Shown here in pieces: positions 33,701-44,284 of a stretch of DNA of 64,000 nt. The translations under genes and the position numbers were made by a program. Within the stretch, counting starts at the first letter, position 1, and each line of letters opens with the position of its first letter. A model generated the notes under the pieces. That model was not told the DNA's origin and did not search any database. It saw nothing but the letters and a program-made list of their open reading frames with translations. This DNA is from Amorphophallus konjac (lineage: Eukaryota > Streptophyta > Magnoliopsida > Alismatales > Araceae): positions 72,749,491 through 72,813,490 of the forward strand of contig CM040124.1 of the NCBI GenBank assembly GCA_022559845.1, read 5' to 3'.

Positions 33701-34530
33701 TCGGCTCTTGAGTATTTTGATAAGAGTTTCTCTTAGCTCCTTACTATAAGCAATGGCTTCCAAATTGTAATGCTGGCGAGAAACCGCTTCATCTGGTGGA
33801 GGACCTTCCGGTCGGCTCGGGCTCGAGCATCCTCCAATGATTGTAGTATGTCAGGTTGGGTCTTCTGTGGGCTGCTGCACTGCTCCCCATCGGGGAGTCG
33901 CACTGCCTTGCCTTTGCCACTGGGATCAGACTGATTCTGATCCCCTGTGGGATCTTGGAACAGGGGTGCCAAGGATGGCTGTTCTTGGAGTGGCTGGCAG
34001 GCTGGCTCATCCTTGTCGGACGGGCCTACTTGTTCTGCGGAAGTGACTGGAACTGGCGCAGGGACTGGAGCGCTGGCGGTGATATCCTCCATGCCGGAGG
34101 GATCAAAGATGCTGGGCCCTTTCTGTATTTCTATCTCCAGAATGGGGGCAGGATCTTCTCCTCGAAAGAGGATACTTCACTCCGGGTGGAAGGTATATGA
34201 ATGGAGAGGTGGCTCGGGAATCCTCCCGCGACCTCTATTGCGTCCTCGGCCATGACCTCGGCCGCGGTCTGTGTTCCCCGGAGTTGGTTGTAGCCCGAGT
34301 GGGGCATGTCTCGTTCAGGAGGCTACTGGCTCACCTCGTAGAGGAGCATTAATGTCGTCAGGGGGTGGGATAGCAACCATGTTGCAGGTGCAGCCTCGAA
34401 GCATTTCTTCAAGCTGCTCTGTGGTGATCTCCTTATATTTATAGAACAAGGAGAGTTCTTCTAGGATGAGGAGCATTTCACCGTTCTTGATCTTCTGAAT
34501 CATTTCCTGAATCTAGCTTCTAAGGTAGGC

Positions 34531-35100
34531 TCACTTCTGCATTTCTTCCCACGAGATGTAGCTGTTGAGTGGGAGAGCATCAGTGGGACGAGGAGGAATG
34601 TATTCCTCTAGGTCATCGATGAGCCGTTGCAGCCTTTGGAGAGGCGTTAGCTCAGTTAGGGACTGTAAGGCGGCTGCTTGTTCAGCTTGCCACTTGAGCC
34701 GTCTTTTGAGGTTCTTCCTCCTATTCCTCTCTTGTCTTTTGGCAATGGCTACCTCCAAGGGAGTAGGAGGGAGAGGTGCTGGAGCCGAAGTTGACAAATC
34801 CCCATGAGGATACCTCCAAGCTGACATCTTGGTAGGGTTAGGTCGATGGCTTTTCTTTGCCCGAATTTCAATCCAGGCACCTTCCGCTTGTTGTATTTGG
34901 AAGGTGGCATTGATCACCTGCTCAATGACCTCCGGTGGTAGCTCCTGGTATGCTGGGATGATGGGACTGGCGTCCGAAGACATATGCGCAGTTTGATTCC
35001 TTACCCGTGATGGCGAGGAAGGTAGCTTCTGATAAGCTGATATGTTGGGGCTGGCATCCGAAGACATGTGCGCGGTTTGATGCCTTACCCGCGGTGGCAC
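34531..35100 (-). pseudogene. gag: T2 gag-protease spacer region
   Basis: A 189-residue open stretch. It starts with two 28-residue tandem copies (VRHQTAHMSSDASPNISAYQ and VRNQTAHMSSDASPIIPAYQ), then a basic helical stretch (RQERNRRKNLKRRLKWQAEQAA) and LQRLIDDLEEYIPP...ISWEEM. T3 has a related protein at 62332-63192 (YQELPEEW, LQAIIDGLKDY, VPWEEF), so this is a conserved part of the family's Gag. Function unknown. Confidence 0.65.
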
Positions 35101-35939
35101 GGTCTTCTGTTGAAATGTGGGCTGGGAGACTTGCTTGGAGTCTTGCTCCTTAGCCTTGCCTTTAATATCTGGCTTGGAGCAGTATCTGGTGGCGACTGAA
35201 GGTGGAGCGGGGCATTGCTGCTCCTGGTAGACATTCTGACTTCAAGAATTGACTGTGCCTTGTGGTGAAGGATTAGACTTGCTTGCCAGAGTCACTGAAG
35301 ACTCCGAAGATGTCTCCTTCATGTGCTGGACTGGACTGTAGGGTATACGGAGAGGACCCGAATGCTCTCCGGCTGAAGTGGCACGACATGGCAGTGCCAC
35401 TGTCTCACCCTACTTTTGCTTCCCCTTCTTGTCTTCCGAGATAGAAGGTGGAGGCAGAGTAGGAGGGGAGCAAGGGGAGCTTGGGACGCCCATCGTCGTC
35501 TCGCTCACCAGGATGTCCTCTCGGTCGAGAAGGACTCAGAGTAGCCTGGCGATATCCTCCTTAGAGAAAGGAAGAGACTCCAACTCTTTCCAGGGCCGCC
35601 ATTGCGAGGCCGAACTGGTAGAACTGGCCGACTAGTGGCTGGCGTCTGGGTATCTGGAGGAGTTAAGGTGGCAGGAGAATGGATGACGTTAATTGAGAAA
35701 TTACTCGGCTCAGTCTCCTAACTGGCATATCGCCTCCCACGGTCTCGCAGTCGCTCGAGCGCTTCTTGATTATCGGTTTGAAACTTGAGCCACTCCGGGA
35801 CATGTTGATAAGGCAACCCATGCCCATTTGCTTGAGGAGAATCTGGTTGGTCTGGGGCATTTCTGGCAATGCTCAGGGTTTCTTCAACAGCTTCTCGGAG
35901 CCTCAAAGTCGCCATGGAATTCCCCTCAGCATCAATTCA

Positions 35940-37232
35940 CTCCCACTGGATTTGCTCCTGGATCAAGTGTTGGACTTCCTCACAGGAGTCGATCGCATGG
36001 CAAATTCTAGCGTGGAAAGGGTAGTACTGGGGGTGACTAAAGTACCATTGAGTGTAGTCTGCTGGCGGCTCATGGGGCATGATTTGCTTCCCTCTTGATG
36101 AGAACATCAAAGAGTGCCTGGTCCTTTCTTTTGGAAAGGAAAGAAGTATGTGATCATGCCAGGGTCTCCACCCCGAATACCACAGCGAATGCTCACCTTG
36201 GCTGGTGCTAGGCTCCCCTATCTCGACATCGGAGAGGGAGAATGTGGCCATCATGTGGATCACATTAGCCACGTAGTGAATCACACGTGCCGCCTTTGTC
36301 GGTCTGGACCACGTATGTGGCTGCGGGGGATCAACGAGACCACTCTTCATTTTGATGAGGTCGTCCCAGATCAGCTTCTGTGCCTGAGTCTTGAAGACGT
36401 AACAATCTTCAAGCGGGTGACCAAGCATGCGATGATACGGGCAGTAGCTAGGATCATCAGCTTTCTGGGCATCGTCTGGCTTGCGAGCTTCTGGCAACTC
36501 GATGATTTTTTGAGCCATGAAGAGGTTGAAGAGCATCTTCAAGTGTTCCTTTTTAAAGGAAAAGGGTGTCTTCACACGCTCTAAAAAGGAAGGAGTGGCT
36601 GGCTTGTCTATTGGCTTCTTGTCGGGGCCGCTTGACTAGCCCTCTTTGCTGGCTTTGGCGGTGGGAGTGAACTCGATGATATTCACCTCCTTGCCGGGCT
36701 GGCGTTCTCCTGTCTGTTTACCCTTGGTTGTAGTATAGCTTAGGTTGTCGGTGAAGAACATCTCTATTTCGGCGACGGTCGAGTTAAGTTGGTTGAAGCC
36801 TTTAATATTAGTGCCGAGAAGTTTTTCGCTAGCCCCAGCCGCCAAGCCTTTACGGCATATAGTAATGGCATCTTCTTGGGCTGGCGGGTTGATGCACCAC
36901 ATGTTGAGGTCTCGCCATCTTTTGATGAAGTCGAGGGCACCCTCGCCCTTCTTTTGTCGGAGAGAGCAGAGCTTAGCTAGGGAGATCTTGTGATCAGCCG
37001 TCTAGAAGCGGTCGAGGAATTTCTTCTGGAGATCTCCCTAATTGACCACTGAGTTGGGCTTCAGGTGGGAGTACCATTGAAAGGTTGTTCCCGTAAGTGA
37101 AGTGGCAAAGTAGTGAATGAGGTATGACTCGTTCAACGCTAGCTCGCCAATGGCCGTAACGTAGTAGGCCAAGTGCTCATGAGGAGACCCTTGCCCATCG
37201 AACTTTTGCAGCTTCGGTGGCTTGGCGTACTA
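35940..37232 (-). pseudogene. gag: T2 gag capsid and zinc finger
   Basis: The retrotrans_gag capsid reads FDGQGSPHEHLAYYV, FATSLTGTTFQWYSHL and ALDFIKRWRDLNMWC, with stops at 37230 and inside the capsid near 37040 and 37003. The stretch 36902-36636 continues it (EDAITICRKGLAAG). The zinc-binding motif CPYHRMLGHPLEDCYVFK lies near 36420-36475 and is the hallmark of Tat/Athila gag. T3 has the matching capsid and finger at 61400-62260. Confidence 0.82.
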
Positions 37233-39615
37233 TGGAGGGAGCTTTTTTAGCTGGTGATGTAGTGGGTAGGGGACGCTATAGAGGTCTATAGTTGCGACCC
37301 CATCCCCATACTGGGTGAGCTTTGTCTCAATGATCCGCTCAATCATCTGCCGTTGGGCCATGAGGTTTTTTGGCACTGGCATGTTGGAGGCTCGTGGATG
37401 CGCTTCCACTAGCGATATGTCGAACCCTACTATTGTCGGGGTCCGAGCGGATGCTGTTGAGGCGTTGGCACCATTGTGCCCGACTGGTAGTGCCGGTGCT
37501 TCGGCCGAAGGCCTAGTAGGTTGCTGAGAGTGAAGGTCTCGCTCCTGAAGGAGATCTTGTAGGAGGGCCTTCAAGTGTTCATTCTCCTTCATGAGAGTCT
37601 CGAGAGTCGCCTCTTGAACCTCATTTGGTGGAGGATCATTGTTGTCTGGCTCCGCATTGATAGGCGCACCGTGGTCCTCCATTGGGACCTCTTCAGTGCG
37701 TTCTGACCGCTGCGGTCCGGCAGAAGTGTCAATGTGGCCCGACGGCGCAAGAGGTTGAGTTTGATGGTGAGGCCTCCTGAGCTAGGCAAGAGGCTGGTTC
37801 AGGTCATCGGACTGACTATCGGGCTGGTGTCCAGTGGTATAACACGCGAACACCCGAACCGCGTCGTTGATGAGCCGAACCATTCACTTTTTCTAGGGAT
37901 GCTTCTCAGAGTGGACTGGTGCCCCCAACCTATCGAAGACTGAGGTCCGTTGGGGTGGCTCTTCCATCTTGTGACCGGGGTTGACACGGGGAGAGCCTGA
38001 AGCTGGATGCTGGTGGGGCTCAGCATGAGCCCTTCTTTATTTTCGCCTATTCAGGCTAGAGACACTAAGGGGCTGGGTGTCGTTGGATGGTGTCGGTGAA
38101 GGCTTAGCTGTGTCTCAATCGACGCCACGCTCGGACATTCGAAGGGGGTTTTTAGTGCGCGCCCTCTGAACAGCTTGAGCCTCCTCTAGGGAGACCCAGA
38201 TTCTTCTCAGGCTAAGTGGCTGACCTCCCTCTGCACAGTTCTTTCGATGGGATTTAGGAGTCTGAGTGCTGAGCTGGTGCGGATGCCATCGGTTTGCTGT
38301 CAAGGCACCTGCTTCTTTCAGTTCTGACTTATCCTCTCGAGTTTGTCGCAGATGCTAAAACGGTTGGTAGTGGGGACCGCAGGCATAGTCCGATCCCGGG
38401 GTAAAATTGGTTCGCCTCCATGGAGACGAATCCTCAAGTCGCCGGTAAGAAGGGTCTTGCCGAAATTACTGGTTACAGCAGTGAGCCGCCTATTTTTGCG
38501 ACCGCTACGGTGCTTCTTCTCGGGAGCCGAAGAGGATCCTGCTCCGAGGTGGTATACGGAGAAGACTTGGTCTACCGCTGCTGGCAACGCAAAGTTGTCG
38601 ACAGAAAGTGCTGGGATCGGCCTTCGGGGCATGGAGCCCATACCGAGGGCCGAGGGCTAGGTGACTCGAGTGTAGGCTTCGGCCCGGGCCAATAGAAGTG
38701 TCATCGATGCTCGAGGTGACACTCTTACACCGAGAACCGATGTCGCAGAAGGTGCTGTGATGCCAGTAACCCGAGGTTGTTAACCTATACCGAGCACTAG
38801 TGCAGCTGGAGTATGAGGCAAAAGGCCCATGCTAGGCGCTGAGGTTGCCGCATCCCAAAGAGGAAGACCTGTGCTGGGAGTTGACGTTGTGGGGTTGTAG
38901 GGGGAAAAACCCCGTAGTAGGGCTAGGAGGCCGGGGGCCCAATGCGGAGAGTCTGCGTCGAGGACCGACCTTAATGAGACTCGGGGTTGTGTGCCCGAGC
39001 CGGATGCGGGGGAGCCTCAAACTCGGGGTTGGAAACCCACATTGAGTGTTGGCTCGTTCAGGACTCAAGTCGAGAGGCCCGAACAGGATGCTGAGGAGCC
39101 TTGGCCCCGGGGCGGGAAACTCGTGTTGGGGGCAGGCTTGGCTGGGGCTCGGAGCTGAGAGCCCAAGTGAAGTGCTGAGGAGCCGGGGACCTGGGGCAAG
39201 AAGCCCATGTCGGGTGCCGACTTTGCGGGGACTCGGGGTCAAAGATCCAAGTAAAGTGCTATAGTAGTAACCGAAGTCCGGGGCACAGGGCCCGTGCTGG
39301 AGATCAGCCGAGGTTGGACCCAGGAGCTGACGCTTGTCTGGGTGAAAGATGATCTGGGACCCCTGCGGGGGCCGGTAGTGGAGATCCCGAGTCTAGCACT
39401 CCGGCGGTCCACCGGTACTGGGGTAGAGCGCTGCGTGTCGACCGCACGAGTAGGCACAAGAACTGGGATTGGCTGCAGAACAACCACAGGGATCACGCCC
39501 AGGAAGTAAGGGGATCCGACGATGGGGGCAAAGTCACCGAAAGCGATCGGCGTCACCAAGTAATCCACCCGTGCATGGGTGGCGATAACGATGGGCCATA
39601 AGTCATGGCCGCCAT
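37230..39615 (-). pseudogene. gag: T2 gag N-terminal region with 28-residue repeats
   Basis: The probable start is an ATG at 39615. VDYLVTPIAFGDFAPIVGSPYFLGV matches the T3 start (GYLAVPLNFGSFPPTVGFPNFLG). Between 38860 and 39242 there are about four 28-residue repeats (APGPRLLSTSLGLSAPSPSQ type; 84 bp). LRIRLHGGEPILPRDRTMPAVP near 38440 matches T3 LRVRLDGQRSQVTPDRVVPTVP. The 37230-37682 stretch has a short coiled coil (ENEHLKALLQDLLQERD) and VPYPLHHQLKKLPP. Several frame changes and stops are present. Confidence 0.68.
38860..39242 (-). repeat. 84-bp tandem repeats within T2 gag
   Basis: About four diverged 84-bp units, visible in protein as 28-residue copies beginning APGPRLLS, APGPRLLS, TPSLRLPR and ALGPRPPS. 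T3 gag lacks them at the matching place. Confidence 0.75.
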
Positions 39616-39813
39616 GGTTGCTGGACTGTTGGCTATTGAGAGGGTGATAGTCGGAGATGATTGCCAGGCGTGGTCTGGCTGTCAGAACGCGAGCTGGAAG
39701 CTGCAGGGATGCGTGTCCTTCCTCTACCTCTCCTGCAAGGATAGGAAAAAGGGCACCATGGCTTCAGGGGTGGCACAGGCTTCTCTTCAGTAGAAAGAAG
39801 AAAGGCGAGAGAT

Positions 39814-39831
39814 GTCCCACCGGGCGTGCCA
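39814..39831 (-). promoter_or_regulatory. Primer-binding site of T2
   Basis: On the minus strand TGGCACGCCCGGTGGGAC, three bases after the LTR end. It is identical to the T3 PBS at 59393-59410. The stretch 39616-39813 is the leader between PBS and gag and holds nothing recognisable. Confidence 0.85.
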
Positions 39832-39834
39832 ACT

Positions 39835-40811
39835 TGTTCATGCGCGTTCGCACGGTGGCTCCATGTCCCGACCCGAGAGGGGGTGGTAGAGAGCACGTAG
39901 ATTGTCGGTGACTGCGGTGAGAGAAGGAATAAAGCGATAAAGGAAAGTAAGGGAGTTTGATGTATCTCGAGATATTCTCCTTCATAGCTATATGCTTATC
40001 ACGGCGGCACTGGGCACTCTCCTTTTATGGAAAGTAGAAAGGGATCGAATGGCACGAGAGATTTTTGGGAGTTAGTAGCCGAAGACAACAGCCTACGAGC
40101 AGGGTGGTGACTCACTCGGGACGAATGAGACTGGGTTGGATGGGAGACTGGGTAGCTAGACAAGGTGAGGGCGTGCTAGTCGATTTCTTGACGATCACCT
40201 ATGGAACCAAGAGTTGACTGGGGAAGCGTCGCCAAGACGTCGCACGTGGGCACGGGATCAGGCGGCATGTGGAGAGAAAGGGAGGTTCCACGGGTGCAAG
40301 TGCGCAGGTGATTATGGGGATTCGTGTATGGGACATCTTTCCCCATCGACCACAAGCAACTTGTGTTTATTTACATCAGATTGAATCCGAACACCTTTAT
40401 TCTCTGCTGAAGGAGAGCCTGGATAATTTTGAAGCTAAGGATGAGGACGGGATATACCTAGCAGCTGGGGGACTGGTGGACTAAGCCCTGAGAAAATGGG
40501 TTACACACAAGTTAGTGTGGGTAAGAAACTGGGACCCATGGTACGGGTATGCACATGCAACTGGTTTCATGCTTTATAGGTGCCACATGGGCATTACAGA
40601 GGGGCCGAAAGGGCCGAGATACAACTGGTGCAAGCCGCGGGGCAATTCTGACGCGTAGCTCGGTCCTCAGGTCGTTGCAAGATAAAGTGGATTATCCGTG
40701 TGTTTTACAGAGGCTCTCCTCGCAGAGCTAGGGGCATGCCCAAATCGTCGAGGGAGGGCTAGACTAGATGGCAGGGGCGGACTCTGGCTGGCACTTGAGG
40801 GAGGCCGGATG
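39835..40811 (-). mobile_element. T2 5' LTR, 3' (U5-proximal) segment
   Basis: The LTR ends on the minus strand in GCATGAACA next to the PBS. A TATA-like CCATAAAAGG at 40021-40030 lies about 190 bp before the end, a usual promoter-to-U5 distance. It is cut at 40811 by a copia solo LTR (duplication GGATG) and continues at 43950. Confidence 0.7.
40021..40030 (-). promoter_or_regulatory. TATA-like box of the T2 LTR
   Basis: CCATAAAAGG on the minus strand, followed by GAGAGTGCC. Position relative to the LTR end supports it. Confidence 0.45.
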
Positions 40812-41867
40812 TGTTAGTGCAGCGAAGAGTGATATAGAAGGGTGGGATGAATAGATCACTCCCAATTTGAACAACTTCAGCGGAAACTCACTACTTCGAA
40901 ATACAACCCTTCAGATAAGGCTAAATAATGCAGCAAACGCAGTGAGAAACTAAGATAGGATAATAAGATGCGATTGGAAGAGCCCGTCCACACAAACACA
41001 ATGCCGAACAGAAGGAAAGCACAACGATAATACCAAGCCACAGAGGAGATAAGAGATTTTAAGGTGGTTCGATTGTAGTCCACAATCTACATCCACCCCT
41101 CACTCCAACTAGAGTGAGGATTCCACTAGCCACTGCTAGAAAGCTGCAGACTCAGTCTGCGAACAATGTGCTGCCACACAGCTTGACACCTGGACCTGCT
41201 ACCAGCAAGACCAGAACTGGAGATGCCTCTCCCTTCCTCCAACCCGGAGGGAACCTGCTAATGACAACCCGTCACTGGCAAAAACCAGAGATCACAGATC
41301 TCTCTACCTCTGCAGCCCAGAGGGGAACCGGAGTAACTCTCCCTTCCTCCAAACACCGGAGGGTAACAACTCGAAATCAGATATATGAAGAAATAAAAGT
41401 AAAAACAGAAATGTAAACAAGACCAACGATGAACACAAATCGTTTCAGAAAAATCAAATACAAATGTAGCTTCCGAAGAAGCAAATTGGACTCTTCTCTC
41501 TCACTTAGACTCTTCTCTCATAGCAATACTCTCAATTCTTTTCTCTCTATCTTCTTTCTGGAACGTGGAGGCTCTCTCTCTTTTCTTCTTCTACTCATGG
41601 ATTTTGCTCTTCAGCTTTTTCTCCAATTCTGTCCATCTGATCGCAGAAGGCACCTTTTATATGACATTCGACCTGAGTTTCAGGCCTTCACACGAGGGAG
41701 TCTCGTTCCCTCCCTTTCCAGAGCATTCTCGGATCACGTGCCAGGCATCATCCTCGGTTCACGTGCCCAATCATTGACCTGTATCATCTGCAGGCAGAGA
41801 CAAAGAAATGTGATTACTTAGTTCAGTCAGATACGAATGCATATACATTAGGATAGCAGATAAGTAA

Positions 41868-43830
41868 GTGTGTACACTGAGGGAGTGTATAGACTTGTGA
41901 GTCCTCATGCGACCTCAGTGTATAGACTAGCCAAAGAATGCACTAGCACAAAGGATGAAATGTGTGGACTTCTATGAAGTGTATGAGGCCCTCGAGTGTA
42001 TAGACTCAGGGATGCCAAATAGGCAAGTGTGTCACAGTGTGAGAGTGTATAGAGTTGAAGTTCTTCAGCGAGCTCAGTGTATGGACTTGTAAGTGTTCAT
42101 GCGATCTCAGTGTGTAGACTTCATTCAGCAGGCTAGACAATGGATGTATAGAGTTGGTCGTGTGAAGGAGGACGAGTGTAAAGACTTGTAATGAAGAGCA
42201 GCAATGTGTAGACCTATGAAGCACAACTGTATGCACTGTATGGACTTCAATGTATAGACGTTGATGTATAGACTTCGAAGAGAATAGTTCATGAAGGCAT
42301 CGAATGTGTAGACTTAGAAACATCAATTTAAGCAAGTGTGAACAACTTGAGAGTGTACAGACTTGCAGGTGATATCGAGTGTATAGGGTTGAAGGATAAC
42401 TGAGTGTCTAGACTTAGAGATGTGTAGACTTCCCAAAGAGCTGGACGATGTACAGACTTGAACGAGTAAAGTCTATACAGACTTGAAGGTTCACAGTGTG
42501 TAGACTTTAGCAAGGCAATGTCAGTAAAGTTCCCAGTGTACAGACTTACTAAGCTGAGCAAAGGTAAAAGATATGAGGAATGTACAGACTTACTCAGTTC
42601 AGTTTAGAACGTAGGTAAAAGTCCCAATGTATAGACTTTCCCTGAGAATGCAATCGCTGTACAGACATGCTCAACCAGTCCGATGTACAGACTTGGAATA
42701 TCAACAGAAGGATGTACAGACTTGAAAAACTAATGCCAATGTACAGACTTCACCTCGTTCAAGCTACAGTGAATGAGTGTATAGACTTAATGGTTTCCCT
42801 GGCTGTACAGACTTGATCACAGGCTGAACGGTCGAATGTATAGACTTGCTTAAAGAGTGCACATGAAAGGCAATGTACAGACTTGAGATGAACAAAGCAT
42901 GAACAAGTCTATCCAATGTATAGACTAGAAACCTTTGAACATATGGACAGTGTATACACTTGGCCTTTGAGGAATGGTGTATAGACTCTGAACGTGAAGG
43001 CAGGCTGTATAGACTTGGAGACTATTGAAGCACTATATAGACTTGGTAAGCCTGAACCAATGTACATACTTGGAACGCCTGAAGACCAGTGTACAGACTT
43101 GGAATGCCTGAAGACCAGTGTACAGACTTGGAATCAATGAAGGCGTTGGCTGTACAGACTTTGAATCAAGGCATGAATAGGGAATCAGTGTCTAGACTTG
43201 GATGCCCAAGCCAATGTATAGACTTCTGCAGTGCCGCCAGTGTGTGGACTTGTACAGTGACTAGAGGCTGTACAGACTTTGAATCAAGGCATGAATAGGG
43301 AATCAATGTCTAGACTTGGATGCCCAAGCCAATGTATAGACTTCTGCAGTGCAGCCAGTGTGTGGACATGTACAGTGACTAGAGGCTGTACATACTTTGG
43401 GTCATGATGTGTGAGACGAGGGACAATGTATTGACTTTGAGATGGTAGATGATGTATAGACTTGTGGTTCAACAGAGTGTATAGACTTGGAAGATGAAGA
43501 GCGATGTGTAGACTTTGAAATGAATGGGAGAATGTATAGACTTGACCCCTTGAAAGGTTGTATACACTTCAGATGCAATCTACAGTGCCGTTTTTTGGAC
43601 TTGAGCTCAAGGAATGACTGTACAGACTCTGAAGGCTTAGCAGAGGGTGTACAGACTATGAATATTAAGTTCAATGTATGGACTTCAGGTGAAGACTAAT
43701 GTACATACTTTGAATATGAAATTCAATGTATGGACTTGGAGATTAAAGGAGGGGTCGACCCATCAGAGGTGGGGGGTCGACCCATCAGTGTACAGACTAT
43801 GCAGACTGTGTGTAGACATGATCAAGTAGT
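41868..43830. repeat. Array of about 60 TGTA(C/T)AGACTT motifs
   Basis: By hand count a little over 40 copies ending AGACTT or GGACTT, plus about 20 variants, spaced mostly 25-50 bp apart by unrelated sequence, nearly all in one orientation. One site (about 42468-42486) shows the full dyad AAGTCT-ATAC-AGACTT, so the unit is half a palindrome plus its core. It includes a 118-bp tandem duplication and two GGTCGACCC palindromes (43753, 43775). Confidence 0.85.
43151..43386. repeat. 118-bp tandem duplication inside the motif array
   Basis: Units 43151-43268 and 43269-43386, nearly identical, each with four motif copies. A third start follows at 43387 and soon diverges. Confidence 0.88.
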
Positions 43831-43949
43831 GCAAATTTATCTGACAACTATATGAACTGCACATTCCTACATGATGAAGCATGTATTATTCTAGAGATAG
43901 AAGATTGATTTATAGTGTGAGACATCATCAAAACCGTAGGGATGCAACA

Positions 43950-44284
43950 GGATGAGGCTCAGAGTGAGCAGTCGGGTATGGATCCCAAAAAAGGCGAGTG
44001 TCTTCATTCTAGGGAAGAGAGGCCGGTCCCAGGAATGTTACTTTTGGGGTAGGGTCCGGCTAACTCGGGTCAGTGGTCGGGATGGTTGGCAGCCGACTCG
44101 TGGTGAGCGGCAGGTGGGCGGTCCCGTGGCGAGGGCAAGTTCGGCATCATGGTGCGAGCGTTGTTATCATAATGCCTTACACCCGGGTGGAGCCGAGGCA
44201 TGGGTGTGTTCGCCATTATCACGATGCCTTACACGCGGAGATGTACTTGAGTGAAACAGCTAGACGCCATGTGAGAGGAGTACG
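43950..44284 (-). mobile_element. T2 5' LTR, middle segment
   Basis: Sequence between the copia solo LTR and element C. There is no gene. It contains a short direct repeat (CATAATGCCTTACAC near 44170, CACGATGCCTTACAC near 44219). Assignment to the T2 LTR rests on the GGATG target duplication joining it to 40811. Confidence 0.55.

Larger units (their letters stand above)
40812..43949 (-). mobile_element. Sirevirus-like copia solo LTR, reverse orientation
   Basis: 3,138 bp. On the minus strand it begins TGTTGCATCCCTACGGTTTTGATGATG, comparable to TGTTGTGCCCCTGTGTGGTTTTGATGATG in the 18463 LTR, and ends GCACTAACA. It is flanked by a perfect GGATG duplication (40807-40811 and 43950-43954). A TATA box (CATATAAAAGGTG) is at 41651-41663 and a hairpin-rich leader segment at 41090-41370. 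More than half of it (41868-43830) is an array of TGTA(C/T)AGACTT motifs. Confidence 0.92.

Noticed and set aside
41429..41821. 130-residue ORF
   Set aside because: Within the copia solo LTR across its TATA region; no homology recognised and AT/TC-rich composition.
41868..43830. CRISPR-like array of short repeats and unique spacers
   Set aside because: Motif is only 11 bp and degenerate, spacing is irregular, the context is a plant retrotransposon LTR and there is no cas gene.
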